Shown in pieces: positions 11,152 to 21,634 of a stretch of DNA of 64,000 nucleotides. The stretch comes from Zasmidium citrigriseum (lineage: Eukaryota; Ascomycota; Dothideomycetes; Mycosphaerellales; Mycosphaerellaceae). Below the pieces are notes generated by a model. That model did not search any database, had not been told where the DNA came from, and saw only the letters and a list, made by a program, of their open reading frames with translations. Positions within the stretch are counted from its first letter, which is position 1, and the number at the start of each line of letters is the position of its first letter. The translations under genes and the position numbers were made by a program. The stretch lies in assembly GCA_002786025.1 (NCBI GenBank), contig NHNW01000071.1, forward strand, positions 62,001 through 126,000, read 5' to 3'.

Positions 11152-11347
11152 AAGGGGTGAGAGAAGCAAAATAGATATAGACTCGTACACTGACCTCCTG
11201 CAAGAAGCCTACCATACACTTGTCAAATCAGCCCTTCGACTATGCGTCTTTCAGGTCAAAAGTTCAGCTCTGACGAGGCTACAGCATCAAAACCAAATTC
11301 TAAACCTAAGTTGACAGCGAGATCAAACCAAAAAGTAAAGCCTCATC

Positions 11348-11494
11348 TGGTCTCGCTGCGAGTCGAACGCAGGTCTCCTGGTCTTGGGTCATCGGTGATC
11401 AGCCGTGACGCGGCAATAATGATCGTGCCCAGCCTCTCGGCCTACATCGATCTGCCGTATGTACCAGGCGTGCTAACCGCTACACCACGAAACC
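11348..11494 (-). tRNA. tRNA-like gene, copy 1, with about 75-nt anticodon-loop insert
   Basis: Read on the minus strand, acceptor arms (GGTTTCG with CGAGACC, discriminator A), D-stem (GTGT/GCAC), anticodon stem (CCTGG/CCAGG), a 4-nt variable loop and T-arm (CTGCG, loop TTCGACT, CGCAG) all pair. Between the anticodon-stem halves lie 82 nt, i.e. a normal 7-nt loop plus about 75 extra, consistent with a long intron. The anticodon cannot be assigned: the canonical intron position would give CAT, while taking the loop mostly from the 3' side gives CAA; neither parse has the invariant U33. It may be a working tRNA with an unusual intron or a tRNA-derived relic. Confidence 0.6.
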
Positions 11495-11607
11495 ATTTTA
11501 TGTGTTGATGAGGTGGAAGAATGAAATTGATATATAAACATCAACCAGTACAAAGGAGAGTGTGCAAAACGAAAGACCCAAAAGGCAGCAGAAAGAGCAA
11601 AAGGTCA

Positions 11608-11748
11608 TGGTCTCGCTGCGAATCGAACGCAGGTCTCCTGGTCTTAGGTCATCGGTGATCAGCCGTGAGCGTGGCATGGTGGCGACTATGGTCGTCCATC
11701 ATGTATGTCCATATATACCAGGCGTGCTAACCACTGCACTACGAAACC
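11608..11748 (-). tRNA. tRNA-like gene, copy 2, with about 69-nt anticodon-loop insert
   Basis: Second copy, same strand, about 110 bp away. The same arms pair: GGTTTCG/CGAGACC, D-stem GTGC/GCAC, CCTGG/CCAGG and CTGCG/CGCAG. The anticodon-stem halves are 76 nt apart. The D-stem change T to C is compensated for pairing, which argues for selection on the fold. The 3' third of the insert is nearly identical to copy 1 (shared core GGCTGATCACCGATGACC) while the 5' part differs. Candidate anticodons on the two parses are TAT or TAA; U33 is missing again. Confidence 0.6.
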
Positions 11749-12080
11749 ATTTCATGTTGTCGTGTGGTGATGATTATGGGTGGATAGGCTATTGAGACAT
11801 ATAAGCATTCTCCAGGCTGGCGAGACTGAGAGATCGACATTGATTGTGTAGCACGGGAGGACTTTGGCCTGGATATCTGCAAGTCGTGGAGAAGCAGGAT
11901 AAGTCTTCGAAAGGAGTCGAAGCATAAAACGAAGGATTCGGAAAACGATGATAAACTTGCTTTTTTCGATGAAGAATCGATCAATTAAGAGCTGACGATA
12001 TCAATATCAATGACTCCAAACGAATCTTATTTGCTCGCCTCACCTATCCGTGTCTCTCTCATGTCCATCAATCCCAGCCA
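11749..12080. other. Intergenic region, nothing recognised
   Basis: About 330 bp between the second tRNA-like gene and the 3' end of the secreted-protein gene. No gene, RNA or repeat was recognised. Confidence 0.5.
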
Positions 12081-12860
12081 TTAGTAATTGCAATGCACCA
12101 AATCATCAATATCCAAAATCGTCTCCGCAGCAATCACACTCGCATCCGCAATCCCAAAAGTAACATTCTTCAACCCCGTATACCCAGCCGGCAAAACAGC
12201 ATAGTTCAGCTTATTCCCCTCGAGCATCGTCGGCGCGAACGAGAACGTCGCAACCGGAACCTGCTGATCCTTATAATTATACCCCGTGACGGAGATCGTG
12301 CATCCCGTAGCGGCAGAGGCTACGGCATTCTGGAGATCGAGCAGGCAGCCGAAGTAGAAGCTGTAGAGGTCGAAGTACTTGACGCCAGGGGCGGCGGACA
12401 TGCTTCCGAAGGGGTTCAGGGTGATGGTGCCCATTTCGACGAGGTTTTGGGCCATTGCTGCTGCGGCGACGTTGGGTTTGCTGTGGGGGAGTACGCCGGA
12501 GGTTTGGCCTGGTTGCTACATTGATTGTAAGTAGAGATGATGGTGAGAGATGTTGGGGTGGATCGTACTGCTACGACCCATCCTGAGTAGACGAGGCCGT
12601 GGTAGGTGCCAACAGTGGCGAGCTGAGGTGCGACTGGGTTGGTGGGCAGGTCGTCATACTGAATGATCAGGTCAGTTCTAGTTTAACGCTGAGGATGGAA
12701 TGCATCTGCAATGGTCGTGACGAACATTATCATCGTAGAGATTGCAGAATGGCTTGCTTGGCTGACTAGGTTGCTTGCCACCAGATCCTCCACCACCTCT
12801 GCCAAAGGCGGCCCCGAACGCAGTTCCCAAGAACAAGCTAGTGTAGTAGATGGACCTCAT
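12081..12860 (-). CDS. Small secreted protein of unknown function
   Basis: Three exons, complement(12081..12515, 12569..12658, 12726..12860), encode 219 residues. The first 18 or so residues (MRSIYYTSLFLGTAFGAAFG) are a clear signal peptide, followed by a Gly-rich stretch and then YDDLPTNP, GTYHGLVYSGWVV and a C-terminal beta-rich-looking region ending LVHCNY. Four cysteines remain after the signal peptide (one in exon 1, three in exon 3), enough for two disulfides. Intron 2 has good splice sites (GTACGA / ATGTAG); intron 1 has a weaker GTTCGT donor but a CTGAC branch site and closes the frame exactly. I do not recognise the family; a secreted effector-like or cell-surface role is possible but is not shown. 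Confidence 0.65.
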
Positions 12861-13540
12861 CTTGGTGGCTGAAGGTCTGTATTGAGGTTTGTTGCTGAGC
12901 AAGAACCATCTGCCGTGAGCGCACCTCCCATCTACTTTATACTCACCGCTGTCATGATGGATGATGGCATTCTGGTGCCGCTGACGTTCCAGGACTTATC
13001 CATATAGACGGTAATGGCCATGAGGCGTAACTCACTGCTTTGGAAGCTAGACCTATCCGAATCAGGGCATCGTAGCACCTGAATTCGACAGCAGTGCCGG
13101 CTCATGTGCATTCACTAGCGCGCCGCAATGCAGGATAGCTACATCTCTTCCCCGGAGTCAACATTCTAGCTTGAGCCACTGCAAGCTACGATGCTGATTG
13201 GCAGCCATCTCATCCGGAAAGGAGTGCGCATCGGAGCATGGGCCGGGAATAGAGCTTGATGATGCTTGATTGCGAAGATCTTGAGATGAGCTTCGTTGGG
13301 AGCATTTGTCACGGCTCGATTTAGGATCTCCTGATTCAATGTCAAAAACGATGGAAGTGATGAAGTGTTGAAGTGAGTGAATGTTGTTGTTTGGGCCAAG
13401 GTGTGAGGTCGTGAGGTCGAGGTTGGGCTGGCATGTGAGACAGCTGAATGGCCCGAGCGTCGCGGGCACCTCAAACCTCAAGCTTGGATTCGCTATTGAC
13501 TTGAACCTCGACAACACCAACACCAGCGAGCATCGAAGAT
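12861..13540. other. Divergent promoter region (secreted protein / MED4)
   Basis: About 680 bp between two divergent starts. No additional gene was recognised; the antisense ORFs here overlap MED4 exon 1 and show no family motif. Confidence 0.5.
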
Positions 13541-14466
13541 ATGTACTCTCAATTCCAAGCCTCATACCAAAGCCTGGAATCCAGCCTTTCTCGGCTTGTG
13601 GATTCGATTGCAGCCTGTAAGTACAGCTCCGACTAGTACCTGATCTGAGACGTATGCTGATAACAGTCCTCGTGGTTAGATAATCCTTCTGCAACCGCCG
13701 CCGACGACCTCGTTAGTGCAGATGACGCCGTCCAAGAGAATGTCAAAACATGTACGCATATCAGCACTCACCCTCATTTCTCAAAAGCTAATGAGCTCTT
13801 GCAGTACTCCAGCACCAGAAGAACCACCACCGCCTCGAAGAGCTCCGCCGCACCACCGACTCGCTGGACGAGCAGATCAAAAACACCCTCCGCCGTCTCG
13901 CCGACATGCGCAAAGAGATCCAGTCCATTCCCTCCAGCGAGACAAGCGAATCCAGACGCGAAGTGAAAGTCGACGAGCTGCTTTCCTACGCCAAGTACAT
14001 CGCGAAGACCACCGTGCCTCCCACTCTACGCAAACCTACCGCTCCTCTCCCTCAGCCGAAGCTCGACGCTCAAATCACGAACGGCATAGCCACCCCGCCA
14101 CAGGCCACGCCTCAGCAGGAAGGAGATAGTACGGCAGAAGTGGGCGACAGTCGCGGCGTAAAGGAGCTGGGCGAGGAACAGCGAGCGTTCATCATACCTC
14201 AGAACCTCACATTCGATGCCTGGCCGAGCGATGTTCATATGCGGAATGGCGCATTGGGTCATATACAGGCCATGGTGGAGGCTGGAAAGGATCCCGCGAG
14301 TGTGCTGAGTCCCGAGGAGCAGGCCGAGGTGGATCGCAAGAAGAAGGAGGAAGAAGAGAGGCAGAGACAGGAAGAGGACGAGAGGCAGAAGAGGTTGCAG
14401 GCTGAGTGGGGATATGGAAGACGCGGGACGGTGGTTGCAGAGCCTTTCAATCCGGATGATCTATAG
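13541..14466 (+). CDS. MED4: Mediator complex subunit 4
   Basis: Three exons, join(13541..13616, 13680..13751, 13805..14466), give 269 residues. Mediator bridges activators to RNA polymerase II in the nucleus; Med4 belongs to the middle module with Med7/Med9/Med21. Family signs: a helical N-terminus with LVSADDAVQENVKTLLQHQ (the conserved ADD...H region spanning the second splice), then a coiled-coil of about 45 residues (LEELRRTTDSLDEQIKNTL), then VDELLSYAKYIAKTT, the conserved LL.YA..I segment, and a Lys/Glu-rich C-terminal coil (EEQAEVDRKKKEEEERQRQ). Both introns have usable donors (GTAAGT, GTACGC) and the joins close exactly. Alternative acceptors exist close to intron 1, so the exact second exon start is slightly uncertain. 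Confidence 0.85.
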
Positions 14467-14479
14467 GAGGACAACATCC

Positions 14480-15000
14480 GCGATATTCTGGAGCTGGACG
14501 ACTAGCCTGTGGATGACCTTCTTTGCTCACTCACGTACGCGCTGGGGAACCCCTTCCTCTTCGACCACCGCATCGGCCTCAGCTTCTCAGTGCCTGTCGA
14601 GTGTGTTGGCGTGTATCCCGGCCGCCATCCGCGCTCTACAATGTCTGAAGCGCTACTACTGGATGTCGCGAACACTTTCTACGCCTGCCCAACTTCGGGA
14701 AATACTGCTTCACGATCGGCCAATACGCCGCACTCTGCGTTCACTGTCTAAACGTGACGGAAGACTGGACTCTTGCGGTCTTCGCTGCTGTGGCAAGCAT
14801 CACCTTCATCTACTGTATAGTCTGGGACATCCAGTATAACGACTCTGCGAAACCCCTCTGCACGTCGACGGGGTCTGCGCGACACGCTCACATTCCGCAA
14901 GCAGTATTGGGTCTACTACGCAGCAATGCAACAGATTTCATCCTTGGCCTGAACTGGATTGGATTCCGACCCGAAAGGACGTCAACGCATTGTCTTCAGG
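14480..15000 (+). pseudogene. Relic of an EXS-domain (SYG1/XPR1-like) membrane protein gene
   Basis: Directly after the MED4 stop, pieces of an EXS domain can be read in order but in changing frames: DLLCSLTYALGN (bases 14512-14547), LACIPAAIRALQCLKRYY (14606-14659), PNFGKYCFTIGQYAALCVH (14689-14745), then TLAVFAAVASITFIYCIVWD in the same frame, then RDTLTFRKQYWVYYAAM (about 14878-14928) and ILGLNWIGF. EXS proteins (Syg1, XPR1, Erd1) are multi-pass membrane proteins linked to phosphate export or Golgi retention. The frame moves 1-2-1-0-1-0 over 500 bp with no splice signals between most pieces, and the N-terminal half and SPX domain are absent because MED4 occupies that place. I read it as a decayed fragment; the family call rests on the order and spacing of these motifs. 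Confidence 0.6.
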
Positions 15001-16053
15001 GCATGGCCACAAGTCTAGAGCATGAGCTGTGGTCACAGCGGAGGGCATGGCTGTGCGGAAGGCGCATTGGCTACTTCAGCGGCTGGCTCTTGCCTCCCAG
15101 AGATTGCGTCTCCTCGAATTATCTCGCGAAGGCAAGAGCCAGCCGCGTCTCCAGCGGACGGTCGACACGCGATGAGTCCCGTGGATACGAATGCCAGTTC
15201 TACCAGCGAATGCGTTGGCATTCCACCTCTGCCACGCGGTACCCAAAATATCTGGTACCGTGACTCGTGTCTGCAGTGCGGCATGGGATCCGTGTAGAAC
15301 GATGTAGATCCGCCACGATCAGACCATGACTTCGCTGTCAACCCGCATCTGGATATGTTCGCCTGTCCAGATACCTCTTCTGACTATTGAATGCATACCA
15401 AGATGACCATATAGGAGAACGATTGGGCACCGCCGGTCCAGCAGGGCGAGCAGATCTCTCCTCGGCAGGACCCGCTGTCCACAAACTTTCGAAGCGAGGT
15501 GCCTGACTCTATTCGCACCTCACTTAATCCTCTCTCTTATACATCTTCCCACTTCCCATCAACAGGTCGTCAAGAATCAAGTCTCACGTCGTCGTACCAA
15601 AACCGGCTTGTCTCGTCCCCGATCGGGATGGCGACCCATTGTGGCGAGCAGCGCTTCGACAGCCGCCCGCCCAAGCAATCCCAAACACACCAGGAGGCGT
15701 TTCCATCCAGCCGTTGTCGCATCCCTGCATGCGACTCTTACACCGTCCATGCAGCCACGCTCGTCGGCACTGCATCACACATTACTGTTCCGGTTGGGTC
15801 ACGATGTATCTCTGATGGACTGCTTTCTTCTGTAGGTCATGGCGTTTCATGCATGTTTTCTTCGCGCCCGAAGATGGGATGGACAGGTCATGTGCGCTTG
15901 TACCTGCACCCTGCGTCGCGCGCGCGTGAGTCTCTCGTCTCTCTACTCTTTTTCTCGTTGTTGGTATTTTTCTTCGGCACCGAATGCTCTCCCGATCATG
16001 TTGTTGTTGTGTTGTGGAAGAAGAATAGGATTGCAAGCGATTGCAGCTGAGAG
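15001..16053. other. Gene-free region with long inverted repeat
   Basis: No supported gene. Apart from the 17-bp inverted repeat (listed separately), only ORFs starting at GTG without family motifs occur. It includes the promoter of the membrane protein that starts at 16054. Confidence 0.5.
15079..15146. repeat. Perfect 17-bp inverted repeat (hairpin)
   Basis: Arms 15079-15095 (GCGGCTGGCTCTTGCCT) and 15130-15146 are perfect reverse complements, separated by 34 nt that contain a small inner GAGA/TCTC pairing. It is GC-rich and lies just 3' of the EXS relic. No terminal repeat or target-site duplication was seen around it. Confidence 0.8.
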
Positions 16054-17529
16054 ATGAGCTGGCGAAACCACCGCTGGAGGGAAGAATTCGAGCATTTTGA
16101 TGAAGTCTGGGATGGAGTCTGGTCTGCGATTGCATCTGAATGGGAAGAAAGGACTGCTGTGCCACGGACGCGACCTGCTTCGACGATGGCCCCGGCGCCG
16201 CCGCCACCAGGAGCGCAGGTGTTTACAATTTCGGTGACGACGACGATATTATCGACGACTTTTGTTACGGTGCCGTATTCGAGTTCAGAGTCAGTGGCGG
16301 AATCGACGAGCACGTCCTCAAGTTCAACATCAACGTCGACTTCAAGGACATCAACATCGAGCTCGAGCGCAACGACAACAACCTTGCAGACCATCCTCCC
16401 TCCCATCGTAACAGCAAGCTCATCAATCGAGCTTCCATCATTGATATCTGCATCTCCAACCATCGCACCTTCTGGATCCCTCGAATCTCAAAACTCAACA
16501 ACGACAGACTCCATGATCGGCCCCGACACGCAATCCCAATCTCAAAAGCACGCAGTCATAGGCGGCCTCTCAGGAGCAATAGCGGGCCTCATCTTCATCG
16601 GCGTCATAATCTGTCTGATACTGCGCATCCGGCGCAAGAAACCACAGCCCGAGGACTTCTGCGAGTCAGAAGCACATGACGAGAAAGGCGGTTTCCGACC
16701 CTTGTTCTTCCGAACCTGGACGGGTCTCTCCATGGCGAGTCATCGCCCACGAACCGCACAGAATCGTCCGGAGAGTACATCTTCTGTGACAGTGGATGAA
16801 GACCATAGGATTATTAGGATGAATACCCGGCACTGGCCCCGCCCCTTCGCCCCAGGAGCGGGAGAAGGGTATAGAGATTCGGCGCCGCAACACCAACTCC
16901 GCGTTACGAATCCCGATCTCTCGCGACCCATGACACCAAGAAGATCGTCTGAGACGCCATCGAGTTTCCTCCGCAAACCACGCTCTGCATTGACAGGTTT
17001 CGTTCTCGGGCGAGCGAGCAGAGAACTCCCACCGACGATTACAGTCGTTGATCCTACTCTATCCAGGGACTGCAGCATAGCACCCTACGCTCATATGAGG
17101 ACCCCATCATTCAAATCCTACCCTTCGATCAATACCCTGCCGATTATTCGACACCAAACACCCGAAGACCCCTTCATAACACCACCAATCCAGACATCAA
17201 GTCAACTCGGCCACGACCCGCCTCCACCCACTCTCCGCCGTCCCTCCCTGGCAACCCTGCAATCAACAGCAACCCGAACCTGGTCCCATCTCCTGCACCC
17301 CTTCCGCGCAAGATCGAACACTGCGAGCTCCCAACAGCCGACACAGAATGTGCGAGGGACCTCACATTTCTCATACACGACTAGTGGATCGAACTCCTCC
17401 AGAAGAAGTGATCCTTTTGATCTGGATGGACCGAGTATAAGGGGCAGTCATCATTCCCCGCGGATGGGCAGTGAATTTCAGCGACGGAGTCAGATTAATC
17501 CGAATTGGATTCTTTATGAGGGGACGTGA
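16054..17529 (+). CDS. Single-pass membrane protein with Ser/Thr-rich outer domain
   Basis: Single exon, 491 codons. Order: a short charged N-terminus, a strongly Ser/Thr-rich stretch (about 55-165) typical of O-glycosylated fungal surface proteins, one transmembrane helix (about 167-190, AVIGGLSGAIAGLIFIGVII), a basic stop-transfer RIRRKK, and a 300-residue Ser/Pro/Arg-rich cytosolic tail. This layout is like fungal wall-stress sensors (Wsc/Mid2 type), but no cysteine-rich WSC domain is present, so the resemblance is only architectural. There is no clear signal peptide after ATG 16054; the Met at codon 45 is an alternative start. Function unknown. Confidence 0.65.
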   Translation: MSWRNHRWREEFEHFDEVWDGVWSAIASEWEERTAVPRTRPASTMAPAPPPPGAQVFTISVTTTILSTTFVTVPYSSSESVAESTSTSSSSTSTSTSRTSTSSSSATTTTLQTILPPIVTASSSIELPSLISASPTIAPSGSLESQNSTTTDSMIGPDTQSQSQKHAVIGGLSGAIAGLIFIGVIICLILRIRRKKPQPEDFCESEAHDEKGGFRPLFFRTWTGLSMASHRPRTAQNRPESTSSVTVDEDHRIIRMNTRHWPRPFAPGAGEGYRDSAPQHQLRVTNPDLSRPMTPRRSSETPSSFLRKPRSALTGFVLGRASRELPPTITVVDPTLSRDCSIAPYAHMRTPSFKSYPSINTLPIIRHQTPEDPFITPPIQTSSQLGHDPPPPTLRRPSLATLQSTATRTWSHLLHPFRARSNTASSQQPTQNVRGTSHFSYTTSGSNSSRRSDPFDLDGPSIRGSHHSPRMGSEFQRRSQINPNWILYEGT

Positions 17530-17681
17530 AATCAGCCATGACATGATGGATGAAGACAGGATTGCACAGGACTGAATCTTGTATGTATGATAGGATGCGA
17601 GATACCCACAGATCAAAACTTTTCTTAGGCACTTCTATGTCGCTAATCACTCACTGTATTCACACCTCCATCGCTTTCCAT

Positions 17682-19578
17682 CTATTCCACCCCCTCGACC
17701 TTCCATACCTTAACCGCAGCATCCGCACCACAAGAAATGACCTTCCCCTCCTCACTCCACACAACACCGCCCACACCTTCCTTATGCGCATTCCGCGCCT
17801 GAACTCTCAACCCCGGATCCGCCAAACTCCAGACAAAAACATTCGTATCCAGCGCTCCGCTGACGGCTTTCTTGCTATCAGGAGACCAGGCGATACAAGT
17901 CACCCGCGCGGTGTGTGCAGACCAGCGGTTCGTTTCGAGGGTCCAGGAGCCGGAGGCGTTGGTGTAAACGAAGATCTTGCCGTTGGCGAGACCGGCGGCG
18001 AGGTGGGTGCCGTCGGGGGAGAAGGAGAGGGAGGAGATGGGGGAGGTGGGGTCTTTGAGTTCGGTCATGGCGTCGAAGGAGGCCGGTGAGGCGGCTTTGA
18101 AGAGGCGGATGGTTTTGTCGTCGGAGCCGACGGCTACGGTGTCGCCGGTGGCTGCGATGCAGGTGGGTGGGGAGGGGGTCTTCTGCTTGGAGACTTCGCT
18201 GCCGTCGGCGTAGGTCGTGATTCCAGAGGCGGTGGCGACGAGGGTGTGGTCTTTGCCGTTGAGGGTGGCGACTGCTACGCCTCTGGGCTGGCCGTCTGTC
18301 TTGATGGCGTTGCCGGTAAAGGATTGCTGCGATGCGTCGATGGTTCGGAGAGCGTCGTCCCAACCCACGCTGTAGATGCGGCCTTCTTTCGATGCAGCAG
18401 CAATGCCAGAAACGTAGTTTGAATGCATCTCCCCGTCAATCAAATCCGCAGCCCCACTCGACAAATCCCACGCTCTTGCCCTTCCGTCATAACTGCCCGT
18501 CCACAGCGTCTTGCTATCCTTCGCCGCCGCAGCAGAAGTAATAGCTTTCGAATGTCCCCTCACCACCTTAACAGGCTTCTCGCTCCCCTCCTGGAAATAA
18601 TTCAAATTCCCCTCCAAATCCACCGAAATCACCAACCCATCGCTCCTTCCTCCCGGCCACGTAACACCAACCTGCTGATCCGGTATCGACACACTCTCGC
18701 CTCCCAACCTCCAACTCTGCGTACACTTGCCCACCTCCGCATCCCAAATCTTCACCGTCTGATCACCACTGCACGTCACCAACTTCTTGCTGTCCCCAGC
18801 CCAACTCACGCCAAAGATGCTCCCCTTATGCTCCCCAGTACCAATCTCCTTCACCGCCTCGCCCGTCTTCCCATCATACAGCCAGATCTTCCGATCACTC
18901 CCCACCGTCACCAAGCTACTCCCATCCGGCGAGAACTGTGTCCCATACACAAACTTCTCATGCTTTCCCCTCACACTGGTATTAAACTTAAACGGCGCGC
19001 CATGATAAAAGCACATACTCGTATCATCGCTCCCGGTCGCCGCGCGGAGCGGTCTCTGCTGCCGTATACTCACGCAATTGATCTGCTGGCTGTGTCCACT
19101 GATCTCGCCCACGCTGTTGCCTGAGTCGGCGGTGATGCAGTGTCCATACCGCTCTTTCCCGTCACCGACCGCGATGATCCGCTGGCTGTCGCCGTCCCAG
19201 GCGATGTCGTTGATGCGGCCTGCGATGATGTGGTATTCGCCTTTGGTGTTCTCCGCGCCTTGGGCGTCCCATACTCGCACGGAGCCGGAGACGTCGCCCG
19301 AGGCGATGTAGAAGCCGGAGGGGGCGAAGCGGGCGACGGTCGTTTGGGCGGTGTGTTGCGTGTATTGTTTCGAAACGGCCGGATCGTCAATAGAGCGGAC
19401 GAAGATCGATTTGCCGGAGGCGTACGTGAGCCTCTCGCCTTTACTGTCCGAAGAGAGCGGACTTGGGGACCCTCGAGTCGTTGCCGGCGCGGCGGCGTAG
19501 ATTGCGTCTGGAGGATATTCTGTTAGCCATTGACAGATAGGGATACCTTGCAGAGCGCATACCGGACTTAATCGACAT
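17682..19578 (-). CDS. AIP1: Actin-interacting protein 1 (WD40 repeat)
   Basis: Two exons, complement(17682..19519, 19563..19578), give 617 residues, the normal Aip1 length. Aip1 works with cofilin to disassemble actin filaments in cortical patches. The sequence starts with a short first exon (MSIKS) and then APATTRG, GERLTYASGKSIFVRSID and HTAQTTVARFAPSGFYIASGD, the conserved opening of Aip1, followed by two seven-blade propellers' worth of WD repeats (for example SGDQTVKIWD, GSDDKTIRLFK, GALDTNVFVWSL). The last repeat ends CGADAAVKVWK. The 43-nt first intron (GTATGC ... GGCTAACAG) has a good branch site and closes the frame exactly. Confidence 0.92.
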
Positions 19579-19775
19579 GGTTGCTATGTTGGTTGAAAGG
19601 TATCATTTGGGAAGCTCTAGGTCTGTTGACTTTGACTTCTGCCTGCAGTCTGACGTATGCTCGAGGGGTTGTTTCATGTTATTTTTGGCCACCACATCCA
19701 ACAAAACAGAAAACACCATCAGTAGATCAAGATCATGTACGATGCATTCTATTACTGACTACATTATGCTAATCA

Positions 19776-21634
19776 CTACCACCAATGATCATCATCCCCA
19801 CCCCAATAATGCACAACATGCGGCGGATGCGTATCATTCCCATTAACATCCCCCCCAAAGACCAAATAATCCTTTATATCCGTCGGCGGCACGTTCGCCA
19901 CCTGGGCATAATCACCCATAACCCACACACTCTGCATACCCATGATCATATGCTGAAGAATATGGCAATGGATCATCCACACCCCAGCATCTTCAATCCG
20001 GATACGCCAGAGTCGCCAGCCGGCATTGGCGCCCGCGATGGTCTTCTCGCCGTATCTGTATAGATTGGTGGTGTCGCGGAGGATGGGGTTGTAGTTGGCC
20101 AGTTTGGCTTCGTTTTCGGTGGCGTTGTAGGTGCCGTTGCCGCTGCCGCAGTCGTAGTAGTGGCCGCCGTGGGCGTGGAAGGGGTGGTAGTCTACGCCGC
20201 CGTTGTTTTTGACCAAGGAGCCGGTGTTGTACCAGAGGATTTCGATGACCTGGTTTCATTAGCATGAGATCATACCTGTAGTGAAAGGCTTGTGCTCACC
20301 TCTCCGATCTTCGCTGGGAACGTCAAGGTGTACGGATCCCAGCCTCCGTTCTCGAGAGCAGCGGTATAGTTTGGAATGGCAGATGGTCCCTTCTCGTAGA
20401 TCTCAACAAGATAAGGAGCGTCACCTGGATAGGGACTAGATGTCTCATTCCATTGCAGTCCATTCATACGCCAGATAGTCGTCTGCGTTGCGATCTGCCG
20501 GCTGTCAATTGTGAGGCGTCGGGTGACTTGATCCGCAGTCGGGAAGTTGTTAGGGTACAGCGGCTCGAATGCATACTCAGCCCAGGCGTAGGTGGCATTC
20601 GAGAAAGGAAGCGGTGGCTTTGCAGGTCCGGTCGTGATGGATGGCTGGCCTCCAGAGTAGCGCAGCACTCCGTATCCGTTGTACACGGCAGGGCGATCCT
20701 TGGTTTGCATTTGGATGAGGTAGTCGGTCTTGCCATTCAACTCGCTTTCGCTCTTAGTCTTGAAAAGTACGTCGAATCGCTGGCCAGTAGAGACCTGCAT
20801 GAACTTCTCGGTGTGAGGCTTGGTGTAATGGCCGTCCACCTCAATGATCGGGAACTCCTCATGGTCCACGATCCCAAATTGGGTCATCGACAGTGCCGTC
20901 GCCCCAATAAAGCGCATGCGGTATGTTTTGCCAGGGTCGACATTGATCACTGGCAACTTGCAAGATCCCTTCCCAGCGGTCTCACCAATCGACACTCCAA
21001 CGCCATTGATCAGGACGGCATTCGTCTCACCCGACCATGTAAAGTTGTTCGACACAAGCCCACTCTCTACCGTATGATCGGTCTTGTTGAAGTAGTCGGT
21101 AAGCATGACAATGCGCTCTTCATCATATTGGTATGGCGGAGGTCCATCATCTTCGACGATGAGCGGTCCGGCGCAAGACACAGCCTGGAAGCCAACATGC
21201 GAGTGGTAGAAGTATGTTCCCGACTCGTCCTTCAATGGACGCACTTCGTAGTCGAAGTAGTGTTTCGCTGGAATGGGCCACTGACTAGCTGCCGGAGTGC
21301 CGTCCGCGAACGGAGCAAGGCGTTGACTGAGACCGTGCCAATGAATTGTCGTGTTATAATCGTCCATGTCGTTGTATACTCGGATCCAGCTAGTCTTCCC
21401 CGGCGGTATTCTCAGGGGCGGGCCCGGAGATGTGCCGTTGACCACCACTGACGCTCGCGACTGACATCCCACCGAGATGTTCTGGTAAGTGATCCTCAAG
21501 ATATGGTCGGGATGAAAGGTGTGGTCGTGCCATTGAGGTCCGCCGTAATGTGGAGGCCGAGGATGACCGCTTCCTCGCTGCCATGCAGAAACAAGAGCGA
21601 GCCAAGAGGCCGCCGTAAGAAGTGAGAGCCGCAT
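19776..21634 (-). CDS. Multicopper oxidase (laccase / ascorbate-oxidase type), secreted
   Basis: Two exons, complement(19776..20249, 20300..21634), encode 602 residues with a signal peptide (first 17 residues). Three cupredoxin domains are implied. All four copper motifs are present: HWHG (H98, H100), YFYHSHVG (H144, H146), HPFHAHGG (H467, H470, H472) and HCHILQHMIMGM (H539-C540-H541, H545), with Met at Cys+10, the axial ligand of a type 1 site as in ascorbate oxidases. Such enzymes oxidise phenols, ascorbate or metal ions while reducing oxygen to water. Many NxT/S sites fit secretion. The 50-nt intron (GTGAGC ... GCTAATG ... ACCAG) lies before the VIEILWYNTGS strand. No partner biosynthetic genes lie nearby, so the substrate cannot be inferred. 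Confidence 0.9.

Noticed and set aside
11608..11748. 5S rRNA-like GACCATAG in the insert of tRNA-like copy 2
   Set aside because: Only eight bases agree; the rest of a 5S gene is absent.
20453..21451. 332-codon ORF antisense to the multicopper oxidase
   Set aside because: It mirrors the coding strand and has no family motif; the minus strand carries all copper motifs.
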